A stretch of DNA of 51,846 bases from UBA2239 sp050177075 (GCA_050177075.1 JBFXHL010000007.1:1-51846), one strand, 5' to 3'. Shown: positions 17,592-26,618, counted from the first letter of the stretch. The notes: a model not told the origin generated them from the sequence alone. Translations and numbers: made by a program.

Positions 17592-19199
17592 ATGCGGATC
17601 GGCCGCCTGCCCGCTCCGGATGCCGACACCCCCCGCCAGTTGTGGCGGTCCCTGCATTACTTCAATCTGTACCGCCTGACCGTCTCGGGGGTGTTCGTCG
17701 TCAGCTTCGTGCTTTTCGGCCCCACCCTCACCTACGGGGCCGAGAACCCCCGCCTGTTCTTCCTCGTCAGCATCTACTACGTGCTCTTCAGCACCCTGGT
17801 GGAAGTGCCGCTGACGCTGCGCTGGCCGGCCTTCGAATGGCAGTTGAGCGGCCATGTGCTGGCCGACGTCGCCTTCGTCACCCTGCTGATGTTTGCCAGC
17901 GGCGGCAGCCAGAGCGGCCTCGGCCTGCTGCTGCTGATTTCGCTGGCGGCGGCGGGGCTGGTGGGGCGGGGGCGGCTGGTGCTGTTCTTCGCCGCCGTTT
18001 CCAGCCTGGCGGTGCTGCTGGAATACACCTACCGCGTCGTCGTCTTGGACCAGGAAACGGCGGGCTATCTCCCAGTCGCCCTGTTGTCGGTGGGCTTTTT
18101 CACCACCGCCTGGCTGGTGCACACCCTGGCCCGCCGCATGCGGGAAAGCGAGCAGGTGGCGCGGGAGAAGAGCGTGGACCTGGAAAACCTGGCCCAAGTG
18201 AACCAGCTGGTGATCCGCGACATGGACGACGGGGTGGTGGTGGTGGACGGGAAGGGCAAGATTCGCCAGCACAACGCCATTACCGAGGCGCTTCTCGGGC
18301 GGATGCTGCCCTTCCGCAACGAGATGGGGCTGATGGATTATTCCCCTGCCCTGGCGGAGTGCCTCGCCCGCTGGCGGGATCAGCCCCACGGCGGTTTCGA
18401 GCAGTTCCGCGCGCCCGCCACGGGCAAGCAGCTGCGGGCCCGCTTCGTGCCGGTGGGCGGCGACCCGGCCCTGGGAGCGGTGATTTTTCTCGAAGACCTG
18501 GGGCGCATCCAGGCCATGGCCCAGCAGTTCAAGCTGGCGGCGCTGGGGCGCCTCACCGCCAGCATCGCCCACGAAATCCGCAACCCCCTGTCCGCCATCA
18601 GCTACGCCGACGAACTGCTGCTGGAGGAGCCCGACTTGGAAAAATCCCAGCGCCGCCTGCTGGAAATCATTCGCGATAATACCCGCCGCCTGGAGAAAAT
18701 GGTCCAGGAAGTACTGCAGTTGAACCGGCGCGACCGGGCGCAGCCGGAGCCCATCGAACTGGCGGATTTCATTGCCGCTTTCGTGGACGAATTCTGCCAG
18801 ATCGAAAAAATCCCCCTGGAGCGTTTCGCGCTCGACGTGGCGCCGCTGCCCGTGGTCTGTTTCGACCGCGGCCATCTGAACCAGGTGCTGTGGAACCTGT
18901 GCCGTAACGCCGTGCGCTATTGCAGCGGGGGGGAAGGGGCTGTGCGCCTGGCCGCCAAACCGGCGGCGCGGAAAAACTATGTTGTAGAATTGAGCGTCAG
19001 CGATGACGGGCCGGGGGTGGACGAAGCCGTCCGGCCCCAGCTGTTCGAGCCTTTCTTCACCACCGCCAGCCAGGGAACCGGCCTGGGTTTGTACGTGGCG
19101 CGTGAGATTTGCGAGGCGAACGGGGCTGAACTGACCTACGGGGAAGGAGAGCAGCCCGGTGCAAGGTTTATCGTGCTATTCAAGGGGGAGCCATGTTGA
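17592..19199 (+). CDS. pilS: PilS, sensor histidine kinase of type IV pilus regulation
   Basis: A 535-residue membrane kinase. Seen: six hydrophobic helices (about 20-190), a PAS-like domain (about 205-300; IRDMDDGVVVVDGKGKI), the HisKA motif ASIAHEIRNPLS with the phospho-acceptor H327, and a HATPase domain with NLCRNAVRY, DDGPG and GTGLGLYVA. The architecture and the pilR gene overlapping its end identify PilS. In Pseudomonas PilS senses pilin in the membrane and phosphorylates PilR to control pilA through sigma-54. Confidence 0.92.
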   Translation: MRIGRLPAPDADTPRQLWRSLHYFNLYRLTVSGVFVVSFVLFGPTLTYGAENPRLFFLVSIYYVLFSTLVEVPLTLRWPAFEWQLSGHVLADVAFVTLLMFASGGSQSGLGLLLLISLAAAGLVGRGRLVLFFAAVSSLAVLLEYTYRVVVLDQETAGYLPVALLSVGFFTTAWLVHTLARRMRESEQVAREKSVDLENLAQVNQLVIRDMDDGVVVVDGKGKIRQHNAITEALLGRMLPFRNEMGLMDYSPALAECLARWRDQPHGGFEQFRAPATGKQLRARFVPVGGDPALGAVIFLEDLGRIQAMAQQFKLAALGRLTASIAHEIRNPLSAISYADELLLEEPDLEKSQRRLLEIIRDNTRRLEKMVQEVLQLNRRDRAQPEPIELADFIAAFVDEFCQIEKIPLERFALDVAPLPVVCFDRGHLNQVLWNLCRNAVRYCSGGEGAVRLAAKPAARKNYVVELSVSDDGPGVDEAVRPQLFEPFFTTASQGTGLGLYVAREICEANGAELTYGEGEQPGARFIVLFKGEPC

Positions 19200-20575
19200 A
19201 GGGCGGGCAGCGCGAGGCAAGCGGGCGGGAGGGGAGCGACCGCAATCGTATTTTGCTGGTGGACGACGAGGCGGATATCCTCGAAGTGCTGGAGCTCGCC
19301 CTGCTGAAAATGGGCCTCGACGCGGAACGGGCCCAGACCGTGGCCGAGGCGAAGCGGCGGCTGCAGCGGGAAAACTTCCAGCTATGCCTGACGGACATGC
19401 GCTTGCCGGACGGCAGCGGCCTCGACCTGGTGGAGTTCATCGGCAAGAGCGCCCCGGCGGTGCCGGTGGCCGTGATCACCGCCTTCGGCAGCACCGAGAA
19501 TGCCGTGGCGGCACTGAAGGCCGGCGCCTTCGACTATCTCTCCAAACCGGTGTCCCTGGAACAGCTGCGCACCCTGGTGAAGTCGGCGCTGTCCCTGGCC
19601 GAACCCTCCCCCTCGACCCAGGCGGAGCGGGCCTTGCTGGGCGGTTCTCCGGCCATGGAGGAAGTTCGCCGCCTGATCGACAAGCTGGCCCGGAGCCAGG
19701 CCCCCGTATATATCACCGGCGAATCGGGCAGCGGCAAGGAGCTGGCGGCGCGCCTCATCCACGAGAAAAGCAGCCGCGCCGCCAGGCCCTTCGTGGCGGT
19801 GAACTGCGGCGCCATTCCGGAGAACCTGGTGGAGAGCGAGTTCTTCGGCTACAAGAAGGGGGCTTTCACCGGCGCCGAGCAGGACCGGGACGGCTTCTTC
19901 CAGGCCGCCGATGGGGGCACCCTGTTTCTCGACGAGGTGGCGGACCTGCCCCTGTCCATGCAGGTGAAGCTGCTGCGGGCGATCCAGGAGAAGAAGGTGC
20001 GCAAGGTGGGCGCCACCCAGGAGGAGGCGGTGGATGTGCGCATCATCAGCGCCACCCACCAGAGCCTGGCGGAGTGCGTCGAGGGCGGCCGTTTCCGCCA
20101 GGACCTCTACTACCGCCTCAACGTCATTGGCCTGAAAATGCCCGCCCTGCGCGAGATGCCCGACGATATTCCGCAAATCGCCACGGCGGTGCTGGGGCGC
20201 CTGGCTGTCCAGTCGGGCTTGGCGGAGGCGCCGGTCATCACCGACCAGGCCATGGCGGCCCTGTGCCGCTACGCTTTCCCCGGCAACGTGCGGGAGCTGG
20301 AAAACATCCTGGAACGGGCCCTGGCCTTGAGCGGCGGCGGGGCTCTCGATGTGGACGACCTGGCCCTTTCCAAGGCCCCTTCGGAGGAGCTCCCCCAGAC
20401 CGCCGAGCCGCCCGGCGACGCGTACTCGCTGCCTGACTATCTCGACGGGGTGGAAAAGGCGGCGATCCAGAGCGCCCTGGAAAAGACCCGCTACAATAAG
20501 ACGGCGGCGGCCAAGCTGCTGGGCATCAGTTTTCGCGCCCTGCGCTACCGCATGGAGCGCCTGGGCCTTTCCTGA
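19193..20575 (+). CDS. pilR: PilR, sigma-54-dependent response regulator
   Basis: A 460-residue NtrC-type regulator. Seen: receiver domain with phospho-acceptor D68 (CLTDMRLPDGSG), AAA+ domain with Walker A GESGSGKE at 176-183, the sigma-54 contact loop GAFTGA at 223-228, GGTLFLDEVADLP, and a Fis-type HTH at the end (NKTAAAKLLGISFRALRYRM). It overlaps pilS by 7 bp, so translation is coupled. Targets are unknown here; a strong sigma-54 promoter lies at 38052 in this window. The stop codon is followed immediately by a repeat element. Confidence 0.94.
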   Translation: MLKGGQREASGREGSDRNRILLVDDEADILEVLELALLKMGLDAERAQTVAEAKRRLQRENFQLCLTDMRLPDGSGLDLVEFIGKSAPAVPVAVITAFGSTENAVAALKAGAFDYLSKPVSLEQLRTLVKSALSLAEPSPSTQAERALLGGSPAMEEVRRLIDKLARSQAPVYITGESGSGKELAARLIHEKSSRAARPFVAVNCGAIPENLVESEFFGYKKGAFTGAEQDRDGFFQAADGGTLFLDEVADLPLSMQVKLLRAIQEKKVRKVGATQEEAVDVRIISATHQSLAECVEGGRFRQDLYYRLNVIGLKMPALREMPDDIPQIATAVLGRLAVQSGLAEAPVITDQAMAALCRYAFPGNVRELENILERALALSGGGALDVDDLALSKAPSEELPQTAEPPGDAYSLPDYLDGVEKAAIQSALEKTRYNKTAAAKLLGISFRALRYRMERLGLS

Positions 20576-20576
20576 T

Positions 20577-20680
20577 GAAACGCTGAAGACATGGCTGCGC
20601 GGGCGAACCGCTGCGTTGCACGGTACTCGCTCCCTCGCCTACCTTCTTGATATGTCCCGGCCGCTGCGCTCCGTGCGCCT
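20577..20680. repeat. Truncated copy of the MITE-like repeat between pilR and glgP
   Basis: From GAAACGCTGAA, directly after the pilR stop, the sequence matches the element at 50946-51090 at roughly 85 percent by eye over about 100 bases. It loses similarity near 20680 and lacks the right-hand inverted end. It fills the whole space between the convergent pilR and glgP stops. Confidence 0.8.
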
Positions 20681-20684
20681 TCCT

Positions 20685-23165
20685 TTATTCGTGGGCCACT
20701 GGTCGGACGTGCCAGATTTTTTCCGCGTATTCGCCGATGCTGCGGTCGCTGGAAAACTTTCCCATCCGGGCGACGTTGAGGATGGCTTTTTTCGCCCACT
20801 CCGCCGGCTTGCGGTAGAGGGCGTCCACTTTCTCCTGGCATTCCACGTAGGAGGCGTAGTCCGCGAGGAGGAAATAGCGGTCCCCCTGGGCGGTGAGGGC
20901 GTCGAAAATCGGCTGGAAGCGCTGGGGGTCGTCGAGGCAGAAATAGCCGGCCTGGATCATGTCCATGACTTGCTTCAGTTCGCCGTTGCCGTGGTAGAGG
21001 TCCCAGGGATTGTAGCCCCGGCGGCCGAGGTCGGCGATTTCCGCGGCGGTGTTGCCGAAGATGAAGATGTTGCCTTTCCCCACCTCGTCGCGGATTTCGA
21101 TGTTGGCGCCGTCCAGGGTGCCGATGGTCAGGGCGCCGTTGATGGCCAGCTTCATGTTGCCGGTGCCCGAGGCCTCGGTGCCGGCGGTGGATATCTGCTG
21201 GGACAGGTCGGCGGCGGGGATGATGATGCCGGCGGAGGTGACGTCGTAGTTGGGAATGAACGCCACCTTGAGCTTGCCCTGGATGGCCGGGTCGTTGTTG
21301 ACCACCTCGGCCACGTCGTGGATCAGCTTGATGATCAGTTTGGCCAGGTAATAGCCGGGAGCCGCCTTGCCGGCGAAGATCACCGTTCGCGCCACGCGGT
21401 CGGTCCCGGGGTTCTGACGCAGGCGGTTGTAGAGGGTCACCACGTGCAGCAGGTTGAGGAGCTGGCGCTTGTATTCGTGGACCCGCTTCACCTGGACGTC
21501 GAACAGGGAATCCGGGTTCACTTCCACCTTGACGTGCTCCCAGATGTATTCCGCCAGGCGCTCCTTGTTGGCCTTCTTCACCGCCAGGAACTCCTTGCGG
21601 AAGGCGGCGTCCTCGGCCAGGGGCTCGAGTTTCTTCAGGCGCTCCAGGTTGATGATCCAGTTGCGGCCGATGCGGGACGAGATCAGCTCCGACAGCATGG
21701 GATTGGCGTGGTAGAGCCAGCGGCGGGGGGTGATGCCGTTGGTGACGTTGACGATCTTGTCCGGGTAGAAGCGGTGGAAGTCGGCGAAAATGGTCTGCTT
21801 CATCAGTTCCGTGTGCAGGGCGGCGACGCCGTTCACCGTGTGGCTGCCGACGATGGCTAGGTGGGCCATGCGTATCCGCCGGCCGCCCTCCTCGTCGATG
21901 ATGGACATGCGCCGGAGCATGTCCACGTCCCCCGGATAGCGGTGCATTACCTCCTTGAGGAAGCGGTGGTTGATCTCGTAGACGAGCTGCAGATGGCGCG
22001 GCAGCATGCGCTCGAACAGCGCCACCGGCCAGGTTTCCAGGGCCTCCGGCATCAGGGTGTGGTTGGTGTAGGAGAAGGTACGGATGGTGATGTTCCAGGC
22101 CCGCTCCCAGTCCAACTGGTGGGTGTCCACCAGCAGCCGCATCAGTTCCGGGATGGCGATGGAAGGGTGGGTGTCGTTGAGCTGGATCGCCACCTTGTCC
22201 GGCAGGTTGTCCAGGTTGTCGTGGCGCTTGATGAAGCGGGCGAGGATATCCTGGAGGGAGGCGCTGACGAAGAAGTACTGTTGCTTCAGGCGCAGTTCCC
22301 GGCCCATTTCGGTGGTGTCGGCGGGGTAGAGGACCTTGGAGAGGTTTTCCGATTCGTTCTTGTCCTCCACCGCCTTGATGTAGTTGCCCTCGTTGAAGTA
22401 CTTGAGGTCGAAGTCCCGGGTGGCCTTGGCCGACCACAGGCGCAGGTTGTTGACGGTGTTGGTGTTGTAGCCGGGAATGGGCATGTCGTAGGCCATGGCC
22501 ATGATGTCCTCGGTGTCGACCCAGTGGTTGAGCAGCGTGCCGTGCTCGTCCTGGTACTGCACCACCCGCCCGCCGAATTTGACCGGGAACAGCACTTCCG
22601 GCCGGGCGAATTCCCACGGATTGCCGTAACGCAGCCAGTTGTCCGGGTGCTCCACCTGGTAGCCGTTCTCGATGCGCTGGTAGAACATGCCGTAGTCGTA
22701 GCGGATGCCGTAGCCGTAGCCCGGCAGTCGCAGGGTGGCCATGGAGTCGAGAAAGCAGGCCGCCAGCCGGCCCAGGCCGCCGTTGCCGAGGGCGGCGTCC
22801 GGCTCCACGTCGCGGATGGCTTCGTAGTCCAGGCCGATGTCTTCCAGGGCGCGCTTGAACTCCTGGTCCATGTTCAGGTTCAGCAGGCTGGTGGTGAGGC
22901 TGCGGCCGATGAGGAATTCCAGGGACAGGTAGTACACCCGCTTGCTGTCGGTGCGATAGTAGTTGCGCATGGTTTCCATCCAGCGCTCGATCAGCCGGTC
23001 GCGCACCACGTAGGCGGCGGTGAAGAACATGTCGCGGTTGGTGGCGGTCAGGGGGTCCTTGCCCACCGAATAGACCAGGCGGTTGGCGAGCGCGTCCTTG
23101 ATGGAGGCGTCGTCCATGGCGAGGTAGTCGTACTTGAAAGCACTGCTGCGGATCTTCTGGTGCAC
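20685..23165 (-). CDS. glgP: Glycogen/alpha-glucan phosphorylase (copy 1)
   Basis: An 826-residue PLP enzyme that releases glucose 1-phosphate from glycogen or maltodextrins. Seen: LGNGGLGRLAACFLDSMATL, the QLNDTHPSIAIPELMRLL segment, TNGITPRRWL, VKRVHEYKRQLLN and the PLP-binding GTEASGTGNMKLAINGA with lysine 672. All are intact and length is normal. It has 831-residue company in a second phosphorylase at 45683, clearly diverged. Upstream are only a 97-bp gap with a possible hairpin and a cation antiporter; no other glg genes are adjacent. Confidence 0.95.
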   Translation of the reverse strand: MHQKIRSSAFKYDYLAMDDASIKDALANRLVYSVGKDPLTATNRDMFFTAAYVVRDRLIERWMETMRNYYRTDSKRVYYLSLEFLIGRSLTTSLLNLNMDQEFKRALEDIGLDYEAIRDVEPDAALGNGGLGRLAACFLDSMATLRLPGYGYGIRYDYGMFYQRIENGYQVEHPDNWLRYGNPWEFARPEVLFPVKFGGRVVQYQDEHGTLLNHWVDTEDIMAMAYDMPIPGYNTNTVNNLRLWSAKATRDFDLKYFNEGNYIKAVEDKNESENLSKVLYPADTTEMGRELRLKQQYFFVSASLQDILARFIKRHDNLDNLPDKVAIQLNDTHPSIAIPELMRLLVDTHQLDWERAWNITIRTFSYTNHTLMPEALETWPVALFERMLPRHLQLVYEINHRFLKEVMHRYPGDVDMLRRMSIIDEEGGRRIRMAHLAIVGSHTVNGVAALHTELMKQTIFADFHRFYPDKIVNVTNGITPRRWLYHANPMLSELISSRIGRNWIINLERLKKLEPLAEDAAFRKEFLAVKKANKERLAEYIWEHVKVEVNPDSLFDVQVKRVHEYKRQLLNLLHVVTLYNRLRQNPGTDRVARTVIFAGKAAPGYYLAKLIIKLIHDVAEVVNNDPAIQGKLKVAFIPNYDVTSAGIIIPAADLSQQISTAGTEASGTGNMKLAINGALTIGTLDGANIEIRDEVGKGNIFIFGNTAAEIADLGRRGYNPWDLYHGNGELKQVMDMIQAGYFCLDDPQRFQPIFDALTAQGDRYFLLADYASYVECQEKVDALYRKPAEWAKKAILNVARMGKFSSDRSIGEYAEKIWHVRPVAHE

Positions 23166-23237
23166 GGACGGCTCCCTGTCACTATTTTTACTACATCATG
23201 ATAGGCGCTAAGTCCGGACAGCAAAAGGGGGAAACGA

Positions 23238-23254
23238 GGCCGCCGTGGGCGGCC
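23238..23254 (-). terminator. Possible terminator hairpin after the cation antiporter
   Basis: GGCCGCC-GTG-GGCGGCC forms a 7-bp GC stem just after the antiporter stop on the minus strand. The following T-run is interrupted by C residues, so termination would be weak. Confidence 0.4.
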
Positions 23255-23262
23255 GGGATTTT

Positions 23263-24267
23263 CTAGCCGAGGGCGATGGCCAGGTAGAGGGCGTAAAGCC
23301 CGCCATTGACCAGCAGATGCCACACCTTGAGCTGGCCGCGGGAGAGCATGAGGCGCACCCACAGGGCGGCGACGATGGTGATGATGACGCCGGCGAGCAC
23401 TTCCTGCCGCGGCTCCCACGGCGTCAGCATGATGCCGATGGCGGGCAGCAGGGTGCCCTGGAAGACCATGGCGCCGGTGATGTTGCCGAAGGCCAGGGTG
23501 TCCTTGTGCTTGCGGACCCAGAGGATGCTGTTGACCTTCTCCGGCAGTTCGGTGGCGATGGGGATGATCAGCAGCGACAACAGCAGGGGGGAGATGCCGA
23601 GGATTTTCGAGGCATCCTCCACGCCGTGGATGAACCCCTTGGCGCCGGCGACCAGGAGCAGCAGGCCCAGGGCGAGCTGGGCAAGGATGGTGGCCATGTT
23701 GGTGGGCAGGCCGATCCGGGCGAGGAACATGGGCTCCCCGGCTTCCGTGCCGTGGCCTTCCTTCACCAGTTTCTCCGAGGCTTTCAGGGTCAGCAGGATG
23801 TAGACGAAATAGGTCAGCACCAGGGTGAAACCCAAGGCGGCGCGGGCGGCGGGCAGGCTGTGGGGGATGAACAGGGCCAGGGTGGAGAAGGCGAAGGCGG
23901 CGAGGAAGAAGTGCAGGTCCCGGGTCAGGCCGCTGTGCTCCGGCGTCAGATGGCCCTGCAGGCCCCGTTTCTTCACCACCGCCACCGCCATCAGGCAGGT
24001 GGAGAGGGTGGACAGCATGAGGGGAGCACCGAGAATGGCGCCGACGCCGATTTCCTCGTTCAACTGGGCGTTTTCGGTACCCGCCACGAGGGCCAGCAGG
24101 GGCACCATGGTTTCCGGCAGGGCGGTGCCCACGGCGGCGAACAGGGAACCGGTAACCCCCTCGGAGATCTTTAGCCTCTCCCCCAGGTGCTCCAGCGCAT
24201 TGGTAAACACCTCGGCGGCGATTAGAATGACGACCAGCATCACGAGAAGGGTGGCGAAGGTAAGCAT
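23263..24267 (-). CDS. Sodium/calcium-type cation antiporter family membrane protein
   Basis: A 334-residue polytopic membrane protein of the CaCA superfamily (YrbG-like). Seen: two alpha repeats with the ion-binding acidic motifs GTALPETMVPLLAL and PIATELPEKVNS, and about ten hydrophobic helices with a more polar middle loop (KASEKLVKEGHG). It should exchange Na+ or H+ for Ca2+ or another cation at the inner membrane. The start ATG 24267 is chosen where the first membrane helix begins; the frame is open for 24 more codons upstream. It is divergent from the thioredoxin-like gene. Confidence 0.82.
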   Translation of the reverse strand: MLTFATLLVMLVVILIAAEVFTNALEHLGERLKISEGVTGSLFAAVGTALPETMVPLLALVAGTENAQLNEEIGVGAILGAPLMLSTLSTCLMAVAVVKKRGLQGHLTPEHSGLTRDLHFFLAAFAFSTLALFIPHSLPAARAALGFTLVLTYFVYILLTLKASEKLVKEGHGTEAGEPMFLARIGLPTNMATILAQLALGLLLLVAGAKGFIHGVEDASKILGISPLLLSLLIIPIATELPEKVNSILWVRKHKDTLAFGNITGAMVFQGTLLPAIGIMLTPWEPRQEVLAGVIITIVAALWVRLMLSRGQLKVWHLLVNGGLYALYLAIALG

Positions 24268-24323
24268 CGAGGCTGCCCAAAGAGTAATTTGAAGAGCCGC
24301 GATTATATCAGCCGGCGGAAAGC

Positions 24324-24659
24324 ATGACCGTTTTCGCACCCCTGACCGAGTTCGATTTCCATCCCCGTCTGGCCGCGACGCCCGGCGTCAGCCTGGTGCT
24401 GTTCGGTTCCCCGGCGTGCGGCGCCTGCCGCCGCATGGAGGCGGTGCTGCCGCAGGGAGCGGAAGGGGTAAGCCTGTTCAAGGTGGACGTTCAGCGAAGC
24501 ACCGCCCTGGCGCGGCAGTTCGACGTCTTCCATCTGCCGGCGCTGTTCTTGTTCGTGGCGGGACGGTATCATGCGGAAATACGCTGCGAAGCCTTGCCGG
24601 AGGCGATTCGCGACACAATAAAAGCGGCATTGGCCATGCCGCCGGAGGAGGAGCCTTGA
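24324..24659 (+). CDS. Thioredoxin-like protein
   Basis: A 111-residue thioredoxin-fold protein without a signal peptide. Seen: the redox motif CGAC at 32-35 in FGSPACGACRRME, a beta strand SLFKVDVQRSTALARQFDVF and the cis-proline segment HLPALFLFVAGRY. The CGAC motif differs from the CGPC of true thioredoxin. The TGA stop overlaps the TTG start of ampD (TTGA), so translation is coupled. A specific substrate cannot be named. Confidence 0.82.
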   Translation: MTVFAPLTEFDFHPRLAATPGVSLVLFGSPACGACRRMEAVLPQGAEGVSLFKVDVQRSTALARQFDVFHLPALFLFVAGRYHAEIRCEALPEAIRDTIKAALAMPPEEEP

Positions 24660-25222
24660 CCCATGCAGAACCGGGCCTCGACGAGGCCGTGATCGACATT
24701 TCGGGATTCCTGAAGGGAGTCCGTTTCGTCCCGTCCCCCAATTTCGACGAACGCCCGCCCGAGGAAGCCATCCGCCTGCTGGTGGTCCACGCCATCAGCC
24801 TGCCGCCCCAGCAGTTCGGCGGCGACGAAGTGCTCGACTTCTTCACCAACCGCCTCGACCCCGGCGCCCACCCTTTCTTCGACACCATCAAGGACCTGCG
24901 GGTGTCGGCCCATTTCTACATCCGCCGCAGCGGGGAAATCGTACAGTTCGTCTCCTGCAACCTGCGGGCCTGGCACGCCGGGCAGTCGGAATGGAAAGGC
25001 CGGGAGCGCTGCAACGACTTCGCCATCGGCATCGAACTGGAAGGCAGCGATTACGTGCCCTTCGAGGATGCCCAGTACGACTCCCTGGCCCGTCTGACCC
25101 GGGCCGTCCGCGCCGCCTATCCCATCGAGGACATCGTCGGCCATGCCGACGTCGCCCCCGGGCGCAAGACCGATCCCGGCCCCTTCTTCGACTGGGCCCG
25201 TTTCCGCGCCATGGTGGAGTGA
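24656..25222 (+). CDS. ampD: 1,6-anhydro-N-acetylmuramyl-L-alanine amidase AmpD
   Basis: A 188-residue cytoplasmic zinc amidase that cleaves anhydro-muropeptides in peptidoglycan recycling. Seen: zinc ligands H45 (LLVVHAISLPP), H163 and D173, and the catalytic lysine K171 in GHADVAPGRKTDPG, plus FPSPNFDERP-like VPSPNFDERPP. The start is TTG at 24656, with GGAGGAGGAG just upstream and overlap with the preceding stop; GTG at 24689 is an in-frame alternative close to where homology begins. Confidence 0.92.
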   Translation: MTHAEPGLDEAVIDISGFLKGVRFVPSPNFDERPPEEAIRLLVVHAISLPPQQFGGDEVLDFFTNRLDPGAHPFFDTIKDLRVSAHFYIRRSGEIVQFVSCNLRAWHAGQSEWKGRERCNDFAIGIELEGSDYVPFEDAQYDSLARLTRAVRAAYPIEDIVGHADVAPGRKTDPGPFFDWARFRAMVE

Positions 25223-25226
25223 GACC

Positions 25227-25925
25227 GTGGACGCCCGGCTGTTCCAGAACATCCTGCGGGGCTCCGTCGACTGCGTCAGCTGCGCCATCCGTTCCACGGT
25301 GCTCTTCGCCGGTCTCGACGAAAAGGATTGCGAGGCCCTCGCCAAGCCCATCGACGACCTGGTGCTGCAACCCCAGGATTTCCTCTATCACAGCGGCAAC
25401 CCGGCCTCGTCGCTGTTCACGGTGCGCAGCGGCCTTCTCAAGCTGGTCCAATACCTTCCTGACGGCAAGCAGCGCATCGTGCGCCTGCTGCGGGCCAGCG
25501 ACGTCACCGGCCTGGAGGCGCTTCTCGGCCAGCCCTATCAGCACGACGCCATCGTGCTGCAAAAGGCCGAAATCTGCCGCATCCCCCTGGAGCTGATTCA
25601 ACAGCTGGAGCAGCGCAATCCCCAGGTGCGCAAGGAGCTGATGAGCCGCTGGCAGCGGGCACTGGAGGAAGCGGACACCTGGCTCACCCAGCTCGCCACC
25701 GGCAGCGCCCGGGCGCGCATGGCGCGGCTGCTGCTGCGCCTGGTGGAGAAGGGCGACCGCTGCAACCTGTTCAGCCGCGAGGACATGGGCGCCATGCTCG
25801 GCGTCACCACCGAGACCGCCAGCCGCATCATCGCCGAGTTCAGGCGTGGCGGCGCCATCCACGGCGGGGAGAACGACGCGGTGCAGTGCGACGTCGCGGC
25901 CCTCCAAGTCATTGCCGCGGATTGA
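25227..25925 (+). CDS. Crp/Fnr family transcriptional regulator
   Basis: A 232-residue regulator starting with GTG at 25227, 4 bp after the ampD stop with a GGAGTGAG Shine-Dalgarno sequence. Seen: an N-terminal CVSC pair, a cyclic-nucleotide-binding fold (about 30-145; LFTVRSGLLKLVQYLPDGKQRIVRLLR) and a C-terminal winged HTH with FSREDMGAMLGVTTETASRIIAEF. The CxxC pair is reminiscent of FNR, but the third clustered cysteine of FNR is absent. Its stop codon lies inside a perfect FNR-type palindrome, suggesting control of the downstream TorD-like gene and possibly itself. Signal unknown. Confidence 0.88.
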   Translation: MDARLFQNILRGSVDCVSCAIRSTVLFAGLDEKDCEALAKPIDDLVLQPQDFLYHSGNPASSLFTVRSGLLKLVQYLPDGKQRIVRLLRASDVTGLEALLGQPYQHDAIVLQKAEICRIPLELIQQLEQRNPQVRKELMSRWQRALEEADTWLTQLATGSARARMARLLLRLVEKGDRCNLFSREDMGAMLGVTTETASRIIAEFRRGGAIHGGENDAVQCDVAALQVIAAD

Positions 25926-25964
25926 CAATTGTCAATGACGGGACGGGGGTGATTTCCCTACTAT
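25921..25964 (+). promoter_or_regulatory. FNR-type box with -10 element (class II promoter) before the TorD-like gene
   Basis: A perfect 16-bp palindrome ATTGACAATTGTCAAT (25921-25936), matching the Crp/Fnr pattern TTGA-N6-TCAA, followed by TACTAT at 25959-25964. A start near 25970 would put the box centre close to -41.5, the classic FNR activating position. Confidence 0.65.
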
Positions 25965-26009
25965 CCTGCCATGTCCGGTTTCCGGGCGTCCTGAGGAGGG
26001 AGGTGGGGC

Positions 26010-26618
26010 ATGCAAGCATCGATTCGCGTCAAACTGTACATGCTGGCGTCGGGGCTGTTCGAACAGCCGGAGGCTTCCAGCAGCGACTTCCTGTTTGCCG
26101 TGGTGTCCAATTTGCTGCGCTCCACCCCGGCGGAGTGGCCTTACCGCAACATCCTCGAAGCCTTGGAGCGGGACCTGGTGGAAGACCTGGATTCCGTCGC
26201 CGACCTGCGGGCGGAGCACGAGCGCCTGTTTTCCGACGCAAACGGCGGGCTGGTTTCCCCTTATGCCGATTTCTGGCTCAAGGGCGGCGCCCTGCGCGAA
26301 GGACGCGAGCTGATGGCCAACTACGGCATGGCCTCCTTCGGCGGCGCGCCGGAGTACGCCGGCCATCTCCTGGCCGAACTGGAATTCATGGCTTGCCTCG
26401 TTGCCGACGATGGCAATACCCGCGACACCCAGCGCCATTTCGTGCGCCGCCACTTGGCCCGGTGGCTGCCTCGCTTCGCCCAGGAGGTGCTGAGCGAAGC
26501 CCGGTTGGCCCGCTACCGGCTGGCGGCGGGCTTGCTGCTGCGCCTGCTGGCGGTGGAAGGGGAGCTTCTCAAGTCGGCGCTGCCGGCTGTCGCGGCGGAG
26601 GTCCGGCAGGCCGCCTAA
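26010..26618 (+). CDS. TorD/DmsD-type molybdoenzyme chaperone
   Basis: A 202-residue all-helical protein of the TorD/DmsD/NarJ chaperone family, which binds twin-arginine signal peptides and helps insert the molybdenum cofactor. Seen: LRAEHERLFSDANGGLVSPYADFWLKGGA and the ELEFMACLV helix, both typical. No molybdoenzyme gene is adjacent, so its client is unknown. It is preceded by an FNR-type box and -10 element and followed by a strong terminator, so it is likely a single-gene unit induced under low oxygen (inference). Confidence 0.78.
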   Translation: MQASIRVKLYMLASGLFEQPEASSSDFLFAVVSNLLRSTPAEWPYRNILEALERDLVEDLDSVADLRAEHERLFSDANGGLVSPYADFWLKGGALREGRELMANYGMASFGGAPEYAGHLLAELEFMACLVADDGNTRDTQRHFVRRHLARWLPRFAQEVLSEARLARYRLAAGLLLRLLAVEGELLKSALPAVAAEVRQAA

